Below, piece after piece: positions 1-8,929 of a stretch of 64,000 nucleotides of DNA; position 1 is the first letter of the stretch, and each line of letters opens with the position of its first letter. Origin of the DNA: Bacteroides sp. CAG:545. Its GTDB lineage: Bacteria > Bacteroidota > Bacteroidia > Bacteroidales > UBA932. Both the position numbers and the translations under genes were made by a program. Below the pieces are notes generated by a model, which did no database searches, was not told the origin of the DNA, and saw only the letters and a list, made by a program, of their open reading frames with translations. The stretch lies in NCBI GenBank assembly GCA_000432515.1, contig HF996013.1:40199-104198 (forward strand). The letters are read 5' to 3'.

Positions 1-2
1 TG

Positions 3-557
3 GCTGTCGCCGGCCTCGCTGCCCTGCTGGTTCTCGCTGAAGTGGTCAATGTCAATGCTTTGGAGTCATTGTCTTCCACCTATCCTTTCGCCTTCACGTC
101 TCCTGTGAAGATGGCGGAAGTGCTGCTTCTGGCGGGCAATGCGCTCGCGCTCTGGTTCCTCTTCAAGAGAAAACACTGGAACCTGCCGGTGTTCATGATC
201 GGCGCCTCGCTTTTCCTCGCCGTATATTCTGCCGCTGCTGTTCTTCCCAAGGCTAATCCATATATCGGCTACAAGGACATGTGTAAGGAGGTCCCTTCCG
301 GAACTGATGTGGCGACTCTGTTCGTGCACAGGCCGGAGAACATCGACGTATATATAGGAAGGCAGATCAAGGACTACAAGAAGGATGTGGACGGATTCCT
401 GCGCGATGCCGCTGACTCTTCTGCCCTCGGCAGCTCGCCATTGACGCTTATCATGACAGGAAAGCACCTGGAAGAATTCCCTGACCTGCGAAAGTTCGTA
501 TATTCTTCCGGCACAGTGGTTTACGTAGGCCCATACTGCATAGTGACCAGAAAATAG
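3..557 (+). CDS. C-terminal part of a membrane glycosyltransferase (GT39/ArnT-like), cut by window edge
   Basis: The reading frame is open from base 3 with no stop upstream, so this is the 3' end of a longer gene and the internal ATG at 42 is not the true start. About 185 residues are visible. Two hydrophobic segments, around AEVLLLAGNALALWFLF and FMIGASLFLAVYSAAAVL, are followed by a roughly 100-residue soluble tail. Several membrane segments followed by a small soluble C-terminal domain is the layout of PMT/ArnT family glycosyltransferases of Bacteroidota, which transfer lipid-linked sugars on the outer face of the inner membrane. The catalytic N-terminal half is outside the window, so the family call is inferred from the tail alone. 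Confidence 0.5.
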   Translation, partial: AVAGLAALLVLAEVVNVNALESLSSTYPFAFTSPVKMAEVLLLAGNALALWFLFKRKHWNLPVFMIGASLFLAVYSAAAVLPKANPYIGYKDMCKEVPSGTDVATLFVHRPENIDVYIGRQIKDYKKDVDGFLRDAADSSALGSSPLTLIMTGKHLEEFPDLRKFVYSSGTVVYVGPYCIVTRK

Positions 558-653
558 TACGCCATACAACATCGCCAAAGGCACAAATTGTAAAGATTTT
601 GCCACAAATATTTGGGCAATCCAAAAAGAATGCCTACATTTGTAATCCCAAAC

Positions 654-724
654 GGTGCTTTGGCCGAGCGGTTAGGCACAGGTCTGCAAAACCTGCTACA
701 GCGGTTCGATTCCGCTAGGCACCT
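654..724 (+). tRNA. tRNA-Cys (GCA)
   Basis: The cloverleaf is 71 nt long. The acceptor arm pairs GGTGCTT (654-660) with AGGCACC (717-723) and is followed by U73, the discriminator base typical of cysteine tRNAs. The anticodon stem is CAGGT/ACCTG around loop CTGCAAA, with anticodon GCA at 686-688. The T-arm contains GGTTCGATTCC. CCA is not encoded and must be added after transcription. It lies about 100 bp after the glycosyltransferase and is followed closely by a terminator. Confidence 0.97.
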
Positions 725-727
725 CTC

Positions 728-760
728 AAACAGCCCTTCAGATATCTGAGGGGCTGTTTT
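728..760 (+). terminator. Rho-independent terminator after tRNA-Cys
   Basis: The stem AACAGCCC(T)TCAG pairs with CTGAGGGGCTGTT around a short ATAT centre and runs into a T tract (GTTTTTATT). It sits four bases after the mature tRNA end. It may also slow transcription coming from the opposite M23 gene, but the T tract favours the plus strand. Confidence 0.85.
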
Positions 761-818
761 TATTGCTATTTTCCCAGCATGTGTGGTCGCGCTATAAACG
801 CGCATGGGAAAATGTACC

Positions 819-2093
819 TTACTCGATAGCAGCGGAGGTGCCAGGTGCCGCGGTGGTATCAGATTCAGCGAGCCAAGTGCGGAGTCGGGTGGACTGGAAT
901 AAGTAGGCTGAGTCGAGGGCAGGGATGTTGGCCGGGGCAATCGGCTCTGCGCTTGGCGACTCCATCTTGAGCGGATTGATAGGCGTGCCGTTTTTCCATA
1001 CGCGGAAATCCAGGTGCGGGCCTGTGGACAAGCCTGTCGAGCCTACATAGCCGATGACATCGCCCTGACGTACTCTGTCGCCCGTTTTAAGGCCGGCAGC
1101 ATAACGCGACAAGTGCATGTAAGAAGTCGTATAGACGGAATTGTGACGAATCTTCACGGTGTTTCCGCCACCGCCGCTCCAGCCTTTGCTTATCACCGTG
1201 CCGTCACCGATGGACATGACAGGAGTACCTGTAGGAGCTGCATAATCCACACCCGTATGGGCCCTCACGCGACCGGTAACAGGATGCTTTCTGTGATAGG
1301 AGAAGCCTGAACTGATTCGGGAGAACCTCAACGGAGCCTTGAGAAATGCCTTCCTCATACTCTCCCCCTTCTCGTTCCAATACAGATTTCCGCCATCTCC
1401 CTGGTCAAAACGGATTGCAGGATAGCATTTACCGTCGTGCTCAAACTCAGCATAATAGACCGTGTCAATATCTATCACTTCACCCTCGCAGGACGACTCA
1501 TTGTACACGACACTGAACCTGTCGCCAGGCTGGATGGAGAAGAAGTCGATTGTCCAGGCATAGATATCTTCCAAATGCAGAATCAGCATCTGAGGCGCAC
1601 CGCAGCGGCACATATCATTCCAGAGCGACGAGGAAATGAGCACATTGGAATACTTGAGCGTATGGTCCACAGGCTTCACAACCTTCCATGCCGAGAAAGG
1701 AGCCGTGCACTTGAGCACCGTCATATTTATCTTGTCATGGTGATATACAACATATTCCAGAACATTGACAGAAGAATCGCATCCGCTGTAATAAGCCTGC
1801 CACGTATTGCCGGCACGCATCTTCCTCGGATTGAAAACAGAGTCAGTCGCATTGACAAGAGACATCGCATCCTGAGGCCTCATTCCGAGCCTCGACATCA
1901 GAGACGTGAAAATCTCTCCGTTCTTAAGCACACCTTCCTCCAAGGCGAACGAATCAGTACAGAAACCGAGCGGATAAATGGTATCATTGTCCTCAAGTAC
2001 AGGCGTTTCCGTCTTCCTGTGGCAGGAAGGAATCGTCACCATCATCAGTAAAGCGGCAACCGCTGCCGCAAGCAAAGTCTTGTCAATGTTCAT
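819..2093 (-). CDS. M23 family metallopeptidase lipoprotein
   Basis: This 424-residue exported protein starts with a lipoprotein signal peptide whose lipobox ends at Cys24 (TIPSC). The middle region (about 35-250) resembles the OapA/LysM-type N-terminal part of Bacteroidales M23 proteins. A LytM endopeptidase domain covers about residues 270-375, with zinc-site motif HTGVDYAAP and the C-terminal motif GPHLDFRVWKNG. These enzymes cut peptidoglycan cross-links in the periplasm during growth or division. The usual HxH motif reads H-L-D here, so the second His, a zinc ligand in LytM, is an Asp. A roughly 50-residue tail of no known type follows the catalytic domain. It is convergent with the tRNA and divergent from trmO. 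Confidence 0.85.
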   Translation of the reverse strand: MNIDKTLLAAAVAALLMMVTIPSCHRKTETPVLEDNDTIYPLGFCTDSFALEEGVLKNGEIFTSLMSRLGMRPQDAMSLVNATDSVFNPRKMRAGNTWQAYYSGCDSSVNVLEYVVYHHDKINMTVLKCTAPFSAWKVVKPVDHTLKYSNVLISSSLWNDMCRCGAPQMLILHLEDIYAWTIDFFSIQPGDRFSVVYNESSCEGEVIDIDTVYYAEFEHDGKCYPAIRFDQGDGGNLYWNEKGESMRKAFLKAPLRFSRISSGFSYHRKHPVTGRVRAHTGVDYAAPTGTPVMSIGDGTVISKGWSGGGGNTVKIRHNSVYTTSYMHLSRYAAGLKTGDRVRQGDVIGYVGSTGLSTGPHLDFRVWKNGTPINPLKMESPSAEPIAPANIPALDSAYLFQSTRLRTWLAESDTTAAPGTSAAIE

Positions 2094-2137
2094 AAGACGA
2101 AAAAAGATTGGAACGTGAATTTACTAAAAGTTTTCCG

Positions 2138-2145
2138 TAAATTTG
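2138..2145 (+). promoter_or_regulatory. Predicted -7 box for the trmO-symporter operon
   Basis: TAAATTTG matches the Bacteroidota TAnnTTTG box exactly and lies 19 bp before the trmO ATG. No clear -33 TTTG was found at the expected distance, so this rests on the -7 box and position. Confidence 0.45.
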
Positions 2146-2164
2146 GACCTGCAAACCGACACGA

Positions 2165-2902
2165 ATGGAAAAAATGACGCAAATCACTCCTGTCGCATAC
2201 TTCAGGTCACCATTCACCTCCAAATTCGGAATTCCACGCCAAAGCGGAATACTTGACGAATTGGAGGGAAAAATCGTCTTCACTCCGGAGTTTGCCAAAG
2301 AAGAAGCTGTACGCGGACTCGAAGGATTCGGATATCTGTGGATAATCTGGGGCTTTTCAGGCAATGAAGGCCAATGGGGACTGACGGTACGCCCGCCACG
2401 ACTCGGAGGCAACAGGAGAATCGGCGTTTTCGCATCGCGCTCCCCTTTCCGGCCGAACGGGCTAGGACTGTCATCAGCAAGAATCATCAGCATTGACATA
2501 GACAAAAACGATGGTCCCGTCATCACCGTAAGCGGCGCCGACCTCATGGACGGAACTCCGATCTACGACATAAAGCCTTATGTATCATACACTGACAGCC
2601 ATCCCGGCGCAGCATCCGGATTCACTGACGAGACAGAATGGAAAGAAGCGGACGTGGTCTTCCCTGAAGAGCTGAAAGAGAAGTTCCGCCGCCTTAGCGG
2701 TTCACGGGACGCACATTTGCTGTCAATGCTCGTGAAGGCGCTTGCCCAAAAACCGATACCGCAATACGCCCATGACCCGGAGCGGATCTACGGAATGCCG
2801 TTCCTCGGCTGCGACATCAAGTTCAATGTTGATGGCGACGTTGTCTCAGTAACGGACATAGAACTTCTCGAAAGCTCTAAGAATCAGAAACTTAAAAAAT
2901 AA
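2165..2902 (+). CDS. trmO: tRNA (N6-threonylcarbamoyladenosine(37)-N6)-methyltransferase TrmO
   Basis: The 245-residue protein has the TsaA/YaeB (TrmO) domain over about residues 5-145, with the family segments ITPVAYFRSPFTSKFGIPRQ and VFASRSPFRPNGLGLS. TrmO uses S-adenosylmethionine to methylate t6A37 of threonine tRNAs, improving decoding of ACY codons. The basic/aromatic C-terminal domain (DPERIYGMPF) is typical of full-length members. The ATG at 2165 follows a TAnnTTTG box. The symporter ATG lies 6 bp after the stop, so the two are probably cotranscribed although functionally unrelated. Confidence 0.92.
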   Translation: MEKMTQITPVAYFRSPFTSKFGIPRQSGILDELEGKIVFTPEFAKEEAVRGLEGFGYLWIIWGFSGNEGQWGLTVRPPRLGGNRRIGVFASRSPFRPNGLGLSSARIISIDIDKNDGPVITVSGADLMDGTPIYDIKPYVSYTDSHPGAASGFTDETEWKEADVVFPEELKEKFRRLSGSRDAHLLSMLVKALAQKPIPQYAHDPERIYGMPFLGCDIKFNVDGDVVSVTDIELLESSKNQKLKK

Positions 2903-2908
2903 TCAGCA

Positions 2909-4372
2909 ATGACACCTGCAGCCATAATCACAGTGATATCAGCATATTTTGCGGTAATCCTGTTCATTTCCTGGTTCACCGGAAGGAAATCCGACAACGC
3001 CGGCTTCTTCAGCGGCAACCGCAAGCAGTCCTGGTATGTGGTCGCAATCGCCATGATAGGCTCAGCCATGTCCGGAGTGACATTCGTCTCTGTCCCTGGA
3101 ATGGTGGCAACATCCGGATTCGGCTACATGCAGATGGCATTGGGATTCATTGCAGGACAGATAGTTATAGCATTCGTTCTGATACCGCTGTTCTACAAGA
3201 TGAACCTCGTCTCCATCTACGGCTATCTGGAAAACCGGTTCGGCCTTTCTTCCTACCGCACCGGAGCCTGGTTCTTCTTCATTTCCAAGATGTTGGGAGC
3301 GTCGGTCAGACTGTACCTCGTATGCATTGCCCTGCAGATGATGGTGTTCGGCCCGTTAGGCCTGCCGTTCATTGTCAATGTTGCTGTAACCGTGCTGATT
3401 CTCATCGCCTACACATTCCGTGGCGGAGTCAAGGCCGTAATCTGGATTGACTTTCTGAAGACATTCTGCATGATAGTCTCCATCGCCCTCTGCACCATCT
3501 TCATCAGCAAGTCTCTCGGCTTCACGTTCGGCTCGATGTGCGAGGCGGTTGCAGGCAGCGACATGTCCAGGATATTCTATTTCGACGACCCTGACCACCC
3601 GCAATACTTCTTCAAACAGTTCTTCGGAGGCATGTTCACGCTTATAGCAATGACGGGACTCGACCAGGACATGATGCAGCGCTCACTCACCTGCAAGAAT
3701 TTCCGCGACTCCCAGAAGAACATCATCACCAGCGCATTGCTCCAGACTGTCGTAATCTTCCTGTTCCTCACACTCGGAGTACTTCTGTATTTCTTCGCCG
3801 GGGCCAATGGCATTGACGCGACAGGTGACACGCTCTTCCCGGCAGTCGCTACAAGCGGACTTCTCCCTGCCGTAGTCGGAATCGTATTCGTGGTCGGCCT
3901 GGTTTCCTGCTCTTACGCCGCCGGAGGCTCTGCATTGACAGCATTGACCACATCCTTCACCGTGGATATTCTCGGCACCGCCGGCAAATCGGAAAAAGAG
4001 GTAAAGTCAATGAGGGAAAAGGTTCACATAGGCATGGCCGTGTGCATGGGATTGACCATCGCGGTCTTCAATTTCATAAACAACACGAGCGCCATCGACG
4101 CCGTATATAAGCTGGCAAGTTACACCTACGGCCCGATTCTCGGAATGTTCGCTTTCGGAATCCTCACGAAACGCAGAACCAAAGACAGATGCGTTCCGTG
4201 GATTTCCATTGCAGCTCCGGCTGTCTGCCTGGTGCTCCAGCTCAACTCGGAGCGCTGGTTCGGAGGATATCAATTCAGCTATGAGCTTCTGATTATCAAT
4301 GCCTTGCTGACATTCATCGGTCTTTATCTGTTCAGTTCCAAAGAGGACGATCTCCGTGCAGCGAAAAGATAA
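2909..4372 (+). CDS. Sodium:solute symporter family transporter
   Basis: The 487-residue, highly hydrophobic protein has about 13 predicted membrane helices and the SSS fold start (ISAYFAVILFISWFTGRKSDN). The segment AMIGSAMSGVTFVSVPGMV contains the conserved second-helix pattern of the sodium-binding region. Members import sugars, amino acids, sialic acid or other solutes with sodium; the substrate cannot be read from the sequence. It is cotranscribed with trmO. Its last 49 bp overlap the 3' end of the convergent methyltransferase gene, so the two coding frames share DNA on opposite strands. Confidence 0.85.
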   Translation: MTPAAIITVISAYFAVILFISWFTGRKSDNAGFFSGNRKQSWYVVAIAMIGSAMSGVTFVSVPGMVATSGFGYMQMALGFIAGQIVIAFVLIPLFYKMNLVSIYGYLENRFGLSSYRTGAWFFFISKMLGASVRLYLVCIALQMMVFGPLGLPFIVNVAVTVLILIAYTFRGGVKAVIWIDFLKTFCMIVSIALCTIFISKSLGFTFGSMCEAVAGSDMSRIFYFDDPDHPQYFFKQFFGGMFTLIAMTGLDQDMMQRSLTCKNFRDSQKNIITSALLQTVVIFLFLTLGVLLYFFAGANGIDATGDTLFPAVATSGLLPAVVGIVFVVGLVSCSYAAGGSALTALTTSFTVDILGTAGKSEKEVKSMREKVHIGMAVCMGLTIAVFNFINNTSAIDAVYKLASYTYGPILGMFAFGILTKRRTKDRCVPWISIAAPAVCLVLQLNSERWFGGYQFSYELLIINALLTFIGLYLFSSKEDDLRAAKR

Positions 4373-5613
4373 GAAGATGTCACAGCGGCAGTAAAATCAA
4401 GCCGCAGACCGAAAATGTGCACATCCCCGCCGGACTGGCATTTCAGTTTCCGTCGGAGTTCATCGCTAGTCATAGGGATATTGCGCGCGGTCACTTCCGC
4501 TGCCGGATATTTAGACGCAAACGCCTTTATCGCACGCTTGTCCAGATGCTCCCATCCGATGATTTCATAGACTTTGCCGAAGTTTTTCGGGTCAATGTCA
4601 AACGACATTTCTTCTCCGTACAGATACAGATGCGTGGATTTCCCGGCCTTCAGCATAGATGCCTGACCGGAAGAGAACAGAGAGCCTATTTCATTGAAAA
4701 TCCCCGCTTTTATCAATGCCTTGCCTGGCTCGAAAATGTATTTCATCCGGCTGAGGTGTTCCTCGTTTTCGAGGAACAGCGGAATAGAGGCTTCACCGGA
4801 AGGTTCTATCAATGAACCATTTTCATTGACGATGAGCCTGGTGCTGAGCCCTTCTTCGCGCGTGTCGGGCACAAGCCACAGCAGCAGTTCCTTGCATTCC
4901 CCCGCGTGCGCCACCACGTGCACCTCCTTTGTGAATGCTCCGCTTGAGCGCAAACGGTTCACCAGCATTGATATATCCGCCATAGGCGAAAGTTTGATGA
5001 GCAGATTCGGCGCTATGTCGAAGAGTCTTCGGGTCAATGTCAAGACATCCGGGCTGCAGTCTTCCAGCAGAAACACCTTGCTTCCGGATGAGGAACGGCG
5101 CGCGGGATCCATGTATATGAGCGACGGACCGAAACTTTTCAGTTCCGCCCATACCGCATCGTTCTCTGCTGATACACAATGACTTGTGACGACAATGTCC
5201 TGCGCACCGAGCAGCGGGAAATTATGTCTGGCTGCAGATGCCCTGGAAGGCTCCATTTCATTGTACAGCACATTGTCGGCAACTGATGAAAAGGCAAGGC
5301 TGTCCACTCCCAGGCCTCCGGTGAGGTCTGCAATACGCCTGCCGTCCGCAGCAATGGAACTCAATATCCGCCCAGCTACAGACGCCTTATAATTTGCTGT
5401 AAATGAAGAACTTGACTGTTCCGCACAGATTCTGTCCGGATAAATCAAGCCAGGAACCGCATACCATTCCGGGAGTTTCTGACGGATTTTCCTTCTGCAC
5501 TCGATAATGTTTACGGCCAGAGGCACGTCCACGTCAGGCCATTTGTCCCGCCCCAATATGAGGCGGGATGTATCATCTTCCGAATGTGATATTATGAACT
5601 CTTCGAGAGTCAT
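4324..5613 (-). CDS. Class I SAM-dependent methyltransferase with THUMP-like domain
   Basis: The 429-residue protein has a Rossmann methyltransferase core at about residues 85-230, with SAM loop IADLTGGLGVDSLAFS and catalytic-type motif YMDPARR. This is followed by the C-terminal THUMP-like region of a Bacteroidota-specific methyltransferase family. The DPAR motif suggests N-methylation of a base in RNA, but the substrate is unknown. It begins 7 bp downstream of the ridA stop, so ridA and this gene form one transcript. Its 3' end overlaps the convergent symporter gene by 49 bp. Confidence 0.8.
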   Translation of the reverse strand: MTLEEFIISHSEDDTSRLILGRDKWPDVDVPLAVNIIECRRKIRQKLPEWYAVPGLIYPDRICAEQSSSSFTANYKASVAGRILSSIAADGRRIADLTGGLGVDSLAFSSVADNVLYNEMEPSRASAARHNFPLLGAQDIVVTSHCVSAENDAVWAELKSFGPSLIYMDPARRSSSGSKVFLLEDCSPDVLTLTRRLFDIAPNLLIKLSPMADISMLVNRLRSSGAFTKEVHVVAHAGECKELLLWLVPDTREEGLSTRLIVNENGSLIEPSGEASIPLFLENEEHLSRMKYIFEPGKALIKAGIFNEIGSLFSSGQASMLKAGKSTHLYLYGEEMSFDIDPKNFGKVYEIIGWEHLDKRAIKAFASKYPAAEVTARNIPMTSDELRRKLKCQSGGDVHIFGLRLDFTAAVTSSYLFAARRSSSLELNR

Positions 5614-5620
5614 CTGAGTG

Positions 5621-5998
5621 TCAGCCTCTTGCAGCTACGACTTCTACCTCCACAAGCGCACCCTTCGGCAATGCTTTTACAGCAATCGCGCTACGAGCAG
5701 GGAACGGCTGTGCAAAGAACTGTGAATAGACCTCATTCATTGCCGCAAAATCGCCCATATCAGCAAGATAGACAGTAGTTTTCACGACATTGGACAGAGC
5801 AAGTCCGGCTTCTTCGAGAATGGCCTTCACGTTCAGGATCGACTGCCTGGTCTGCTCCTTCACTCCGCCCTCAGGGAATGCTCCGGTAGCAGGATCGATC
5901 GGAAGCTGTCCCGATGCATAAACAAATCCATTGACTTCTATTGCCTGACTGTAAGGTCCGATTGCTGCAGGAGCATTCTGTGTAGATATCTGTTTCAT
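5621..5998 (-). CDS. ridA: RidA family enamine/imine deaminase
   Basis: The protein is 125 residues, the standard length for the YjgF/YER057c/UK114 family. Recognisable signatures are the N-terminal NAPAAIGPYSQAIEVNGFVY, the active-site Arg in FPARSAIAVKALPKGALVEV and the terminal EVEVVA. RidA trimers hydrolyse reactive 2-aminoacrylate and other enamines released by PLP-dependent serine/threonine dehydratases, protecting PLP enzymes. It is the first gene of a two-gene unit with the THUMP-like methyltransferase. A serine dehydratase lies elsewhere in the window (42.6-43.9 kb). Confidence 0.93.
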   Translation of the reverse strand: MKQISTQNAPAAIGPYSQAIEVNGFVYASGQLPIDPATGAFPEGGVKEQTRQSILNVKAILEEAGLALSNVVKTTVYLADMGDFAAMNEVYSQFFAQPFPARSAIAVKALPKGALVEVEVVAARG

Positions 5999-6089
5999 TT
6001 CGTATAAGTTTTCAGCGAAGATAGCAATCTCTTTTTATTTTTCCACCGGACAGGCCGTACAATCATTTTCATTTAAGGGGAAAGATTAC

Positions 6090-6097
6090 TATTTTTG
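6090..6097 (+). promoter_or_regulatory. Predicted -7 box for the phosphosugar mutase gene
   Basis: TATTTTTG matches TAnnTTTG and lies about 60 bp before the ATG at 6157, in the gap between divergent ridA and the mutase. The -33 region is weak (no clear TTTG). Confidence 0.45.
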
Positions 6098-6156
6098 CGG
6101 ATGGTCTGCAAAGGCGGACTGGATAGCGTTGGACATTAGAATAAAACTATATAGTT

Positions 6157-7854
6157 ATGGCTAAAGATTTTAAGGAAGTAGCACAGAGCTGGATTACCGG
6201 TGACTTTGATCCGGAAACCAAAAGCAAGGTCATTGAATTGAGAAACAATGATCCGGCAGGATTCGAGGATGCATTCTACAGAAACCTGGAATTCGGCACC
6301 GGAGGACTTCGCGGCATTATGGGAGTCGGTACGAACAGGATGAACAAGTACACTGTCGGAATGGCCACCCAGGGACTTGCAAACTACATCAAGGCCCACG
6401 CGGCTGAGTGCAAGGACGCATACGGCGACCCTATCAATCCGAATGATGTGCGTGTCTGCATCTCATTCGACAGCCGTAACAACAGCAAGCTGTTCGCAAA
6501 AATCACCGCTGACGTGATGTCTGCCAATGGAATGCACGTGTTCCTTTTCGACAACATCAGGCCTACACCTGAACTCAGCTATTCCATCAGGGAAAAACGC
6601 GCGATTGCCGGCGTGATGGTAACCGCCTCACATAACCCTAAGGAATACAACGGATACAAGGTATTCTGGTCAGACGGCGCACAGATCACTTCTCCGGTGG
6701 ACAAGGACATTGTAGCAGAAGTCGCCAAGATTACCGACCCTGCACAGGTAAGGTTCACACCGGACGAGGATTGTGGTGAAATCGAGCTGATGGGCAAGGA
6801 TGTGGATGAAAAGTATCTGCACGACATTCTCTCACTTATGCTTACACCGGACGCCCGCAAGCGTCATCCTGAACTCAAGTTCGTTTACACTCCGCTTCAC
6901 GGATGCGGCGTCAGGCTTGTACCGGAGTGCCTTCACAGGCTCGGATTCGAGCACGTTTACCACGTTCCGGAGCAGGATGTGAGTGACGGCAATTTCCCGA
7001 CTGTGGCATCACCTAACCCAGAGGAGCCTGCAGCGATGAAGATGGCCCTTGAAGTAGCTGACCGCGAGGGTGCCGACATTGTTTTGGCCACCGACCCTGA
7101 CGCAGACCGCGTGGGTATCGCAGTTCGTGACAATGAGGGTAAGATGGTTCAGTTCAACGGCAACCAGACCGGCGCAGTGCTCACCTACTATATCCTCACG
7201 AGATGGAAGGAACTCGGCAAACTGAATGAAAACACATACATTGTCAAGACCATTGTCACTACAGAGCTTCTCTCTGAAATCGCAAAGAGCTTCGGCGTGA
7301 AGATCTACAATGTCCTGACCGGTTTCAAATACATAGCTGAAGTGGTCAAGCGCAATGAGAAATGCGGCGAGTTCATCTGCGGCGGCGAGGAGAGCTACGG
7401 TTTCAATGTGGGCCAGTATGTCCGTGACAAGGATGCACAGATAGCCTGCTCAATGGTTGCGGAGTGTGCTGCATGGGCTGCAGACCAGGGCATGACCATC
7501 TACCAGCTCCTCCAGAAGATCTATAAGGAGTACGGTTACCGCAAGGAAGGTCTCACATCACTTGTCCGCAAGGGAAAGAGCGGCGCTGAGGAAATCCAGA
7601 AGATCATGGCAGATATGAGACAATGCCCTCCTGCATCTCTCATAGGTTCGCCTGTCACCAAGGTTGTGGACTACCTCAAGACAGATGAGACCGGTCTTCC
7701 TTCATCCAATGTGCTCCAGTTCTTCGACGAGGCCGGCGACGTTGTTTCCGTACGCCCTTCCGGCACAGAGCCGAAAATCAAATTCTACTTCGGTGCCAAA
7801 GGCGATGACGCAGACGCCAAGATCGAACGTCTGAAAGAGCAGTTCATCAAATAA
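6157..7854 (+). CDS. Phospho-sugar mutase (phosphoglucomutase/phosphomannomutase)
   Basis: The 565-residue protein has the four domains of the alpha-D-phosphohexomutase family. The phosphoserine loop is TASHNPKEYNGYK (Ser near residue 150), the metal-binding loop DPDADRVG (about 313), the sugar-binding loop GGEESYG and the phosphate-binding loop RPSGTEPKIKF near the C-terminus. The length matches the long Bacteroidota/eukaryotic PGM2-like subgroup. It interconverts hexose 1- and 6-phosphates in glycogen, capsule and LPS precursor supply. The gene is monocistronic, with its own promoter box and a terminator 18 bp after the stop. Confidence 0.92.
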   Translation: MAKDFKEVAQSWITGDFDPETKSKVIELRNNDPAGFEDAFYRNLEFGTGGLRGIMGVGTNRMNKYTVGMATQGLANYIKAHAAECKDAYGDPINPNDVRVCISFDSRNNSKLFAKITADVMSANGMHVFLFDNIRPTPELSYSIREKRAIAGVMVTASHNPKEYNGYKVFWSDGAQITSPVDKDIVAEVAKITDPAQVRFTPDEDCGEIELMGKDVDEKYLHDILSLMLTPDARKRHPELKFVYTPLHGCGVRLVPECLHRLGFEHVYHVPEQDVSDGNFPTVASPNPEEPAAMKMALEVADREGADIVLATDPDADRVGIAVRDNEGKMVQFNGNQTGAVLTYYILTRWKELGKLNENTYIVKTIVTTELLSEIAKSFGVKIYNVLTGFKYIAEVVKRNEKCGEFICGGEESYGFNVGQYVRDKDAQIACSMVAECAAWAADQGMTIYQLLQKIYKEYGYRKEGLTSLVRKGKSGAEEIQKIMADMRQCPPASLIGSPVTKVVDYLKTDETGLPSSNVLQFFDEAGDVVSVRPSGTEPKIKFYFGAKGDDADAKIERLKEQFIK

Positions 7855-7871
7855 ACCTTATACGACTTCAT

Positions 7872-7905
7872 AAAAAGGGCGACCACTTCTCAGGCCGCCT
7901 TTTTA
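7872..7905. terminator. Bidirectional Rho-independent terminator
   Basis: AAAAAGGGCGACC pairs imperfectly with GGCCGCCTTTTT around ACTTCTCA. An A run precedes and a T run follows, so it can act for the mutase on the plus strand and for hipT, which ends at 7937, on the minus strand. Confidence 0.8.
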
Positions 7906-7936
7906 TTTATATTGGAATAACTGCCGAATTAAAGTG

Positions 7937-8929
7937 TCAGAAGTTCAGCATCTTGCACCTATAGGTATATGCTGTGATGTACTGTTTTTTTAGTTCTTCA
8001 CACAAGAAAGACTTTCTTACAAGTTCGACTGCCATGGGATTCACCGACTGGAACATCATAATTTCCTGATGAATAACTTTGTCCGGAAGTCCGATTCTCC
8101 TTCCAAATTCCACGAAGTCATCATGACCGATATTGTGAGTATCAGCCTTGTTCATCCCTTCTTTGAACAAACCTTTATCAAGGGCAAATATCCGAGGTTC
8201 ATAAAGTTGAAGAGAGGTATTTACAAGATCATAAGCTGGTGAAAGATGGTACTCCCCATTTCTCTCTATGAGCGAAAAGTTCTTCAAGTGCGCATCATCA
8301 TTGAGAGACACGAAGTTGAACAATATAATTCTATAAAATCGCCTGATATCAATCAAAGCAGCCTTCACATACCTGTGAATAACCTCAGCACATTCTTCGT
8401 AACTTACTTTGTCATATTTATAGTTAGCGCCACCATTGTCTTTACTCCAGCCGAGCAATGCTGCAAAATCTTCCTGCTTGTATTTACCTCCAGGATAAAC
8501 ATCAAAACGTCTTGTAATATATGCTGGCTTATCATCCTCAAAGAAGCAAAGTGCATTACCTGCTGTCTCAATTCCATAAACCTGTGATGCTATCTGCATT
8601 GTAACATGCTCATTAGCTGCACAGTAATCCTTATTGGCAATCTGATAACCAGTTGGACGTGGTTTGAGTATATATGTCCCTTGCTCGCCTTCTCGTGTAT
8701 ATCTCAGTTGTTTGTTCTCGCCTATTATGACCGAAAACTTTGGCTGGGCGCCTGAAAGCGATATTCTACCGATATTTCTTATCGAATCCGCAGAGCCTCC
8801 ATCTTCAGGGCTTGCGCCCGGAAAAATGTGAGAGACTTTGTTTCCGTCAAAAAGCAATTTGACCGCAGCCGGACAATAAGTACTGAACCCTTCCTTCAAT
8901 GTGGACGGACATATATTCAAATTAATCAT
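7937..8929 (-). CDS. hipT: HipT-like toxin kinase (HipA catalytic domain without the N-terminal subdomain)
   Basis: The 330-residue protein covers only the kinase core of HipA. The Gly-rich loop region reads RISLSGAQPKFS, with serines at residues 57 and 59. The catalytic segment is NDDAHLKNFS and the metal-binding segment SPAYDLVNT. In enteropathogenic E. coli HipT the autophosphorylated serines are also numbered 57 and 59 and the target is tryptophanyl-tRNA synthetase; whether this protein has that target is unknown. The missing N-terminal subdomain is encoded by the gene just upstream, which overlaps by 4 bp (ATGA). Base composition is clearly more AT-rich than the neighbouring housekeeping genes, consistent with acquisition. 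It could also be described as a split HipA. Confidence 0.88.
   Translation of the reverse strand: MINLNICPSTLKEGFSTYCPAAVKLLFDGNKVSHIFPGASPEDGGSADSIRNIGRISLSGAQPKFSVIIGENKQLRYTREGEQGTYILKPRPTGYQIANKDYCAANEHVTMQIASQVYGIETAGNALCFFEDDKPAYITRRFDVYPGGKYKQEDFAALLGWSKDNGGANYKYDKVSYEECAEVIHRYVKAALIDIRRFYRIILFNFVSLNDDAHLKNFSLIERNGEYHLSPAYDLVNTSLQLYEPRIFALDKGLFKEGMNKADTHNIGHDDFVEFGRRIGLPDKVIHQEIMMFQSVNPMAVELVRKSFLCEELKKQYITAYTYRCKMLNF

Noticed and set aside
66..605. Minus-strand frame of 179 residues opposite the glycosyltransferase end
   Set aside because: Shadow of the plus-strand gene; its peptide has no recognisable domain and a composition typical of an antisense frame.
521..940. Minus-strand frame of 139 residues across the tRNA-Cys gene
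   Set aside because: It runs through the tRNA and its terminator and overlaps two real features; no domain seen.
3356..3604. Minus-strand frames inside the symporter gene (3356-3604, 3577-3831, 4007-4273)
   Set aside because: Fully inside a well-supported gene and on its opposite strand; shadows.
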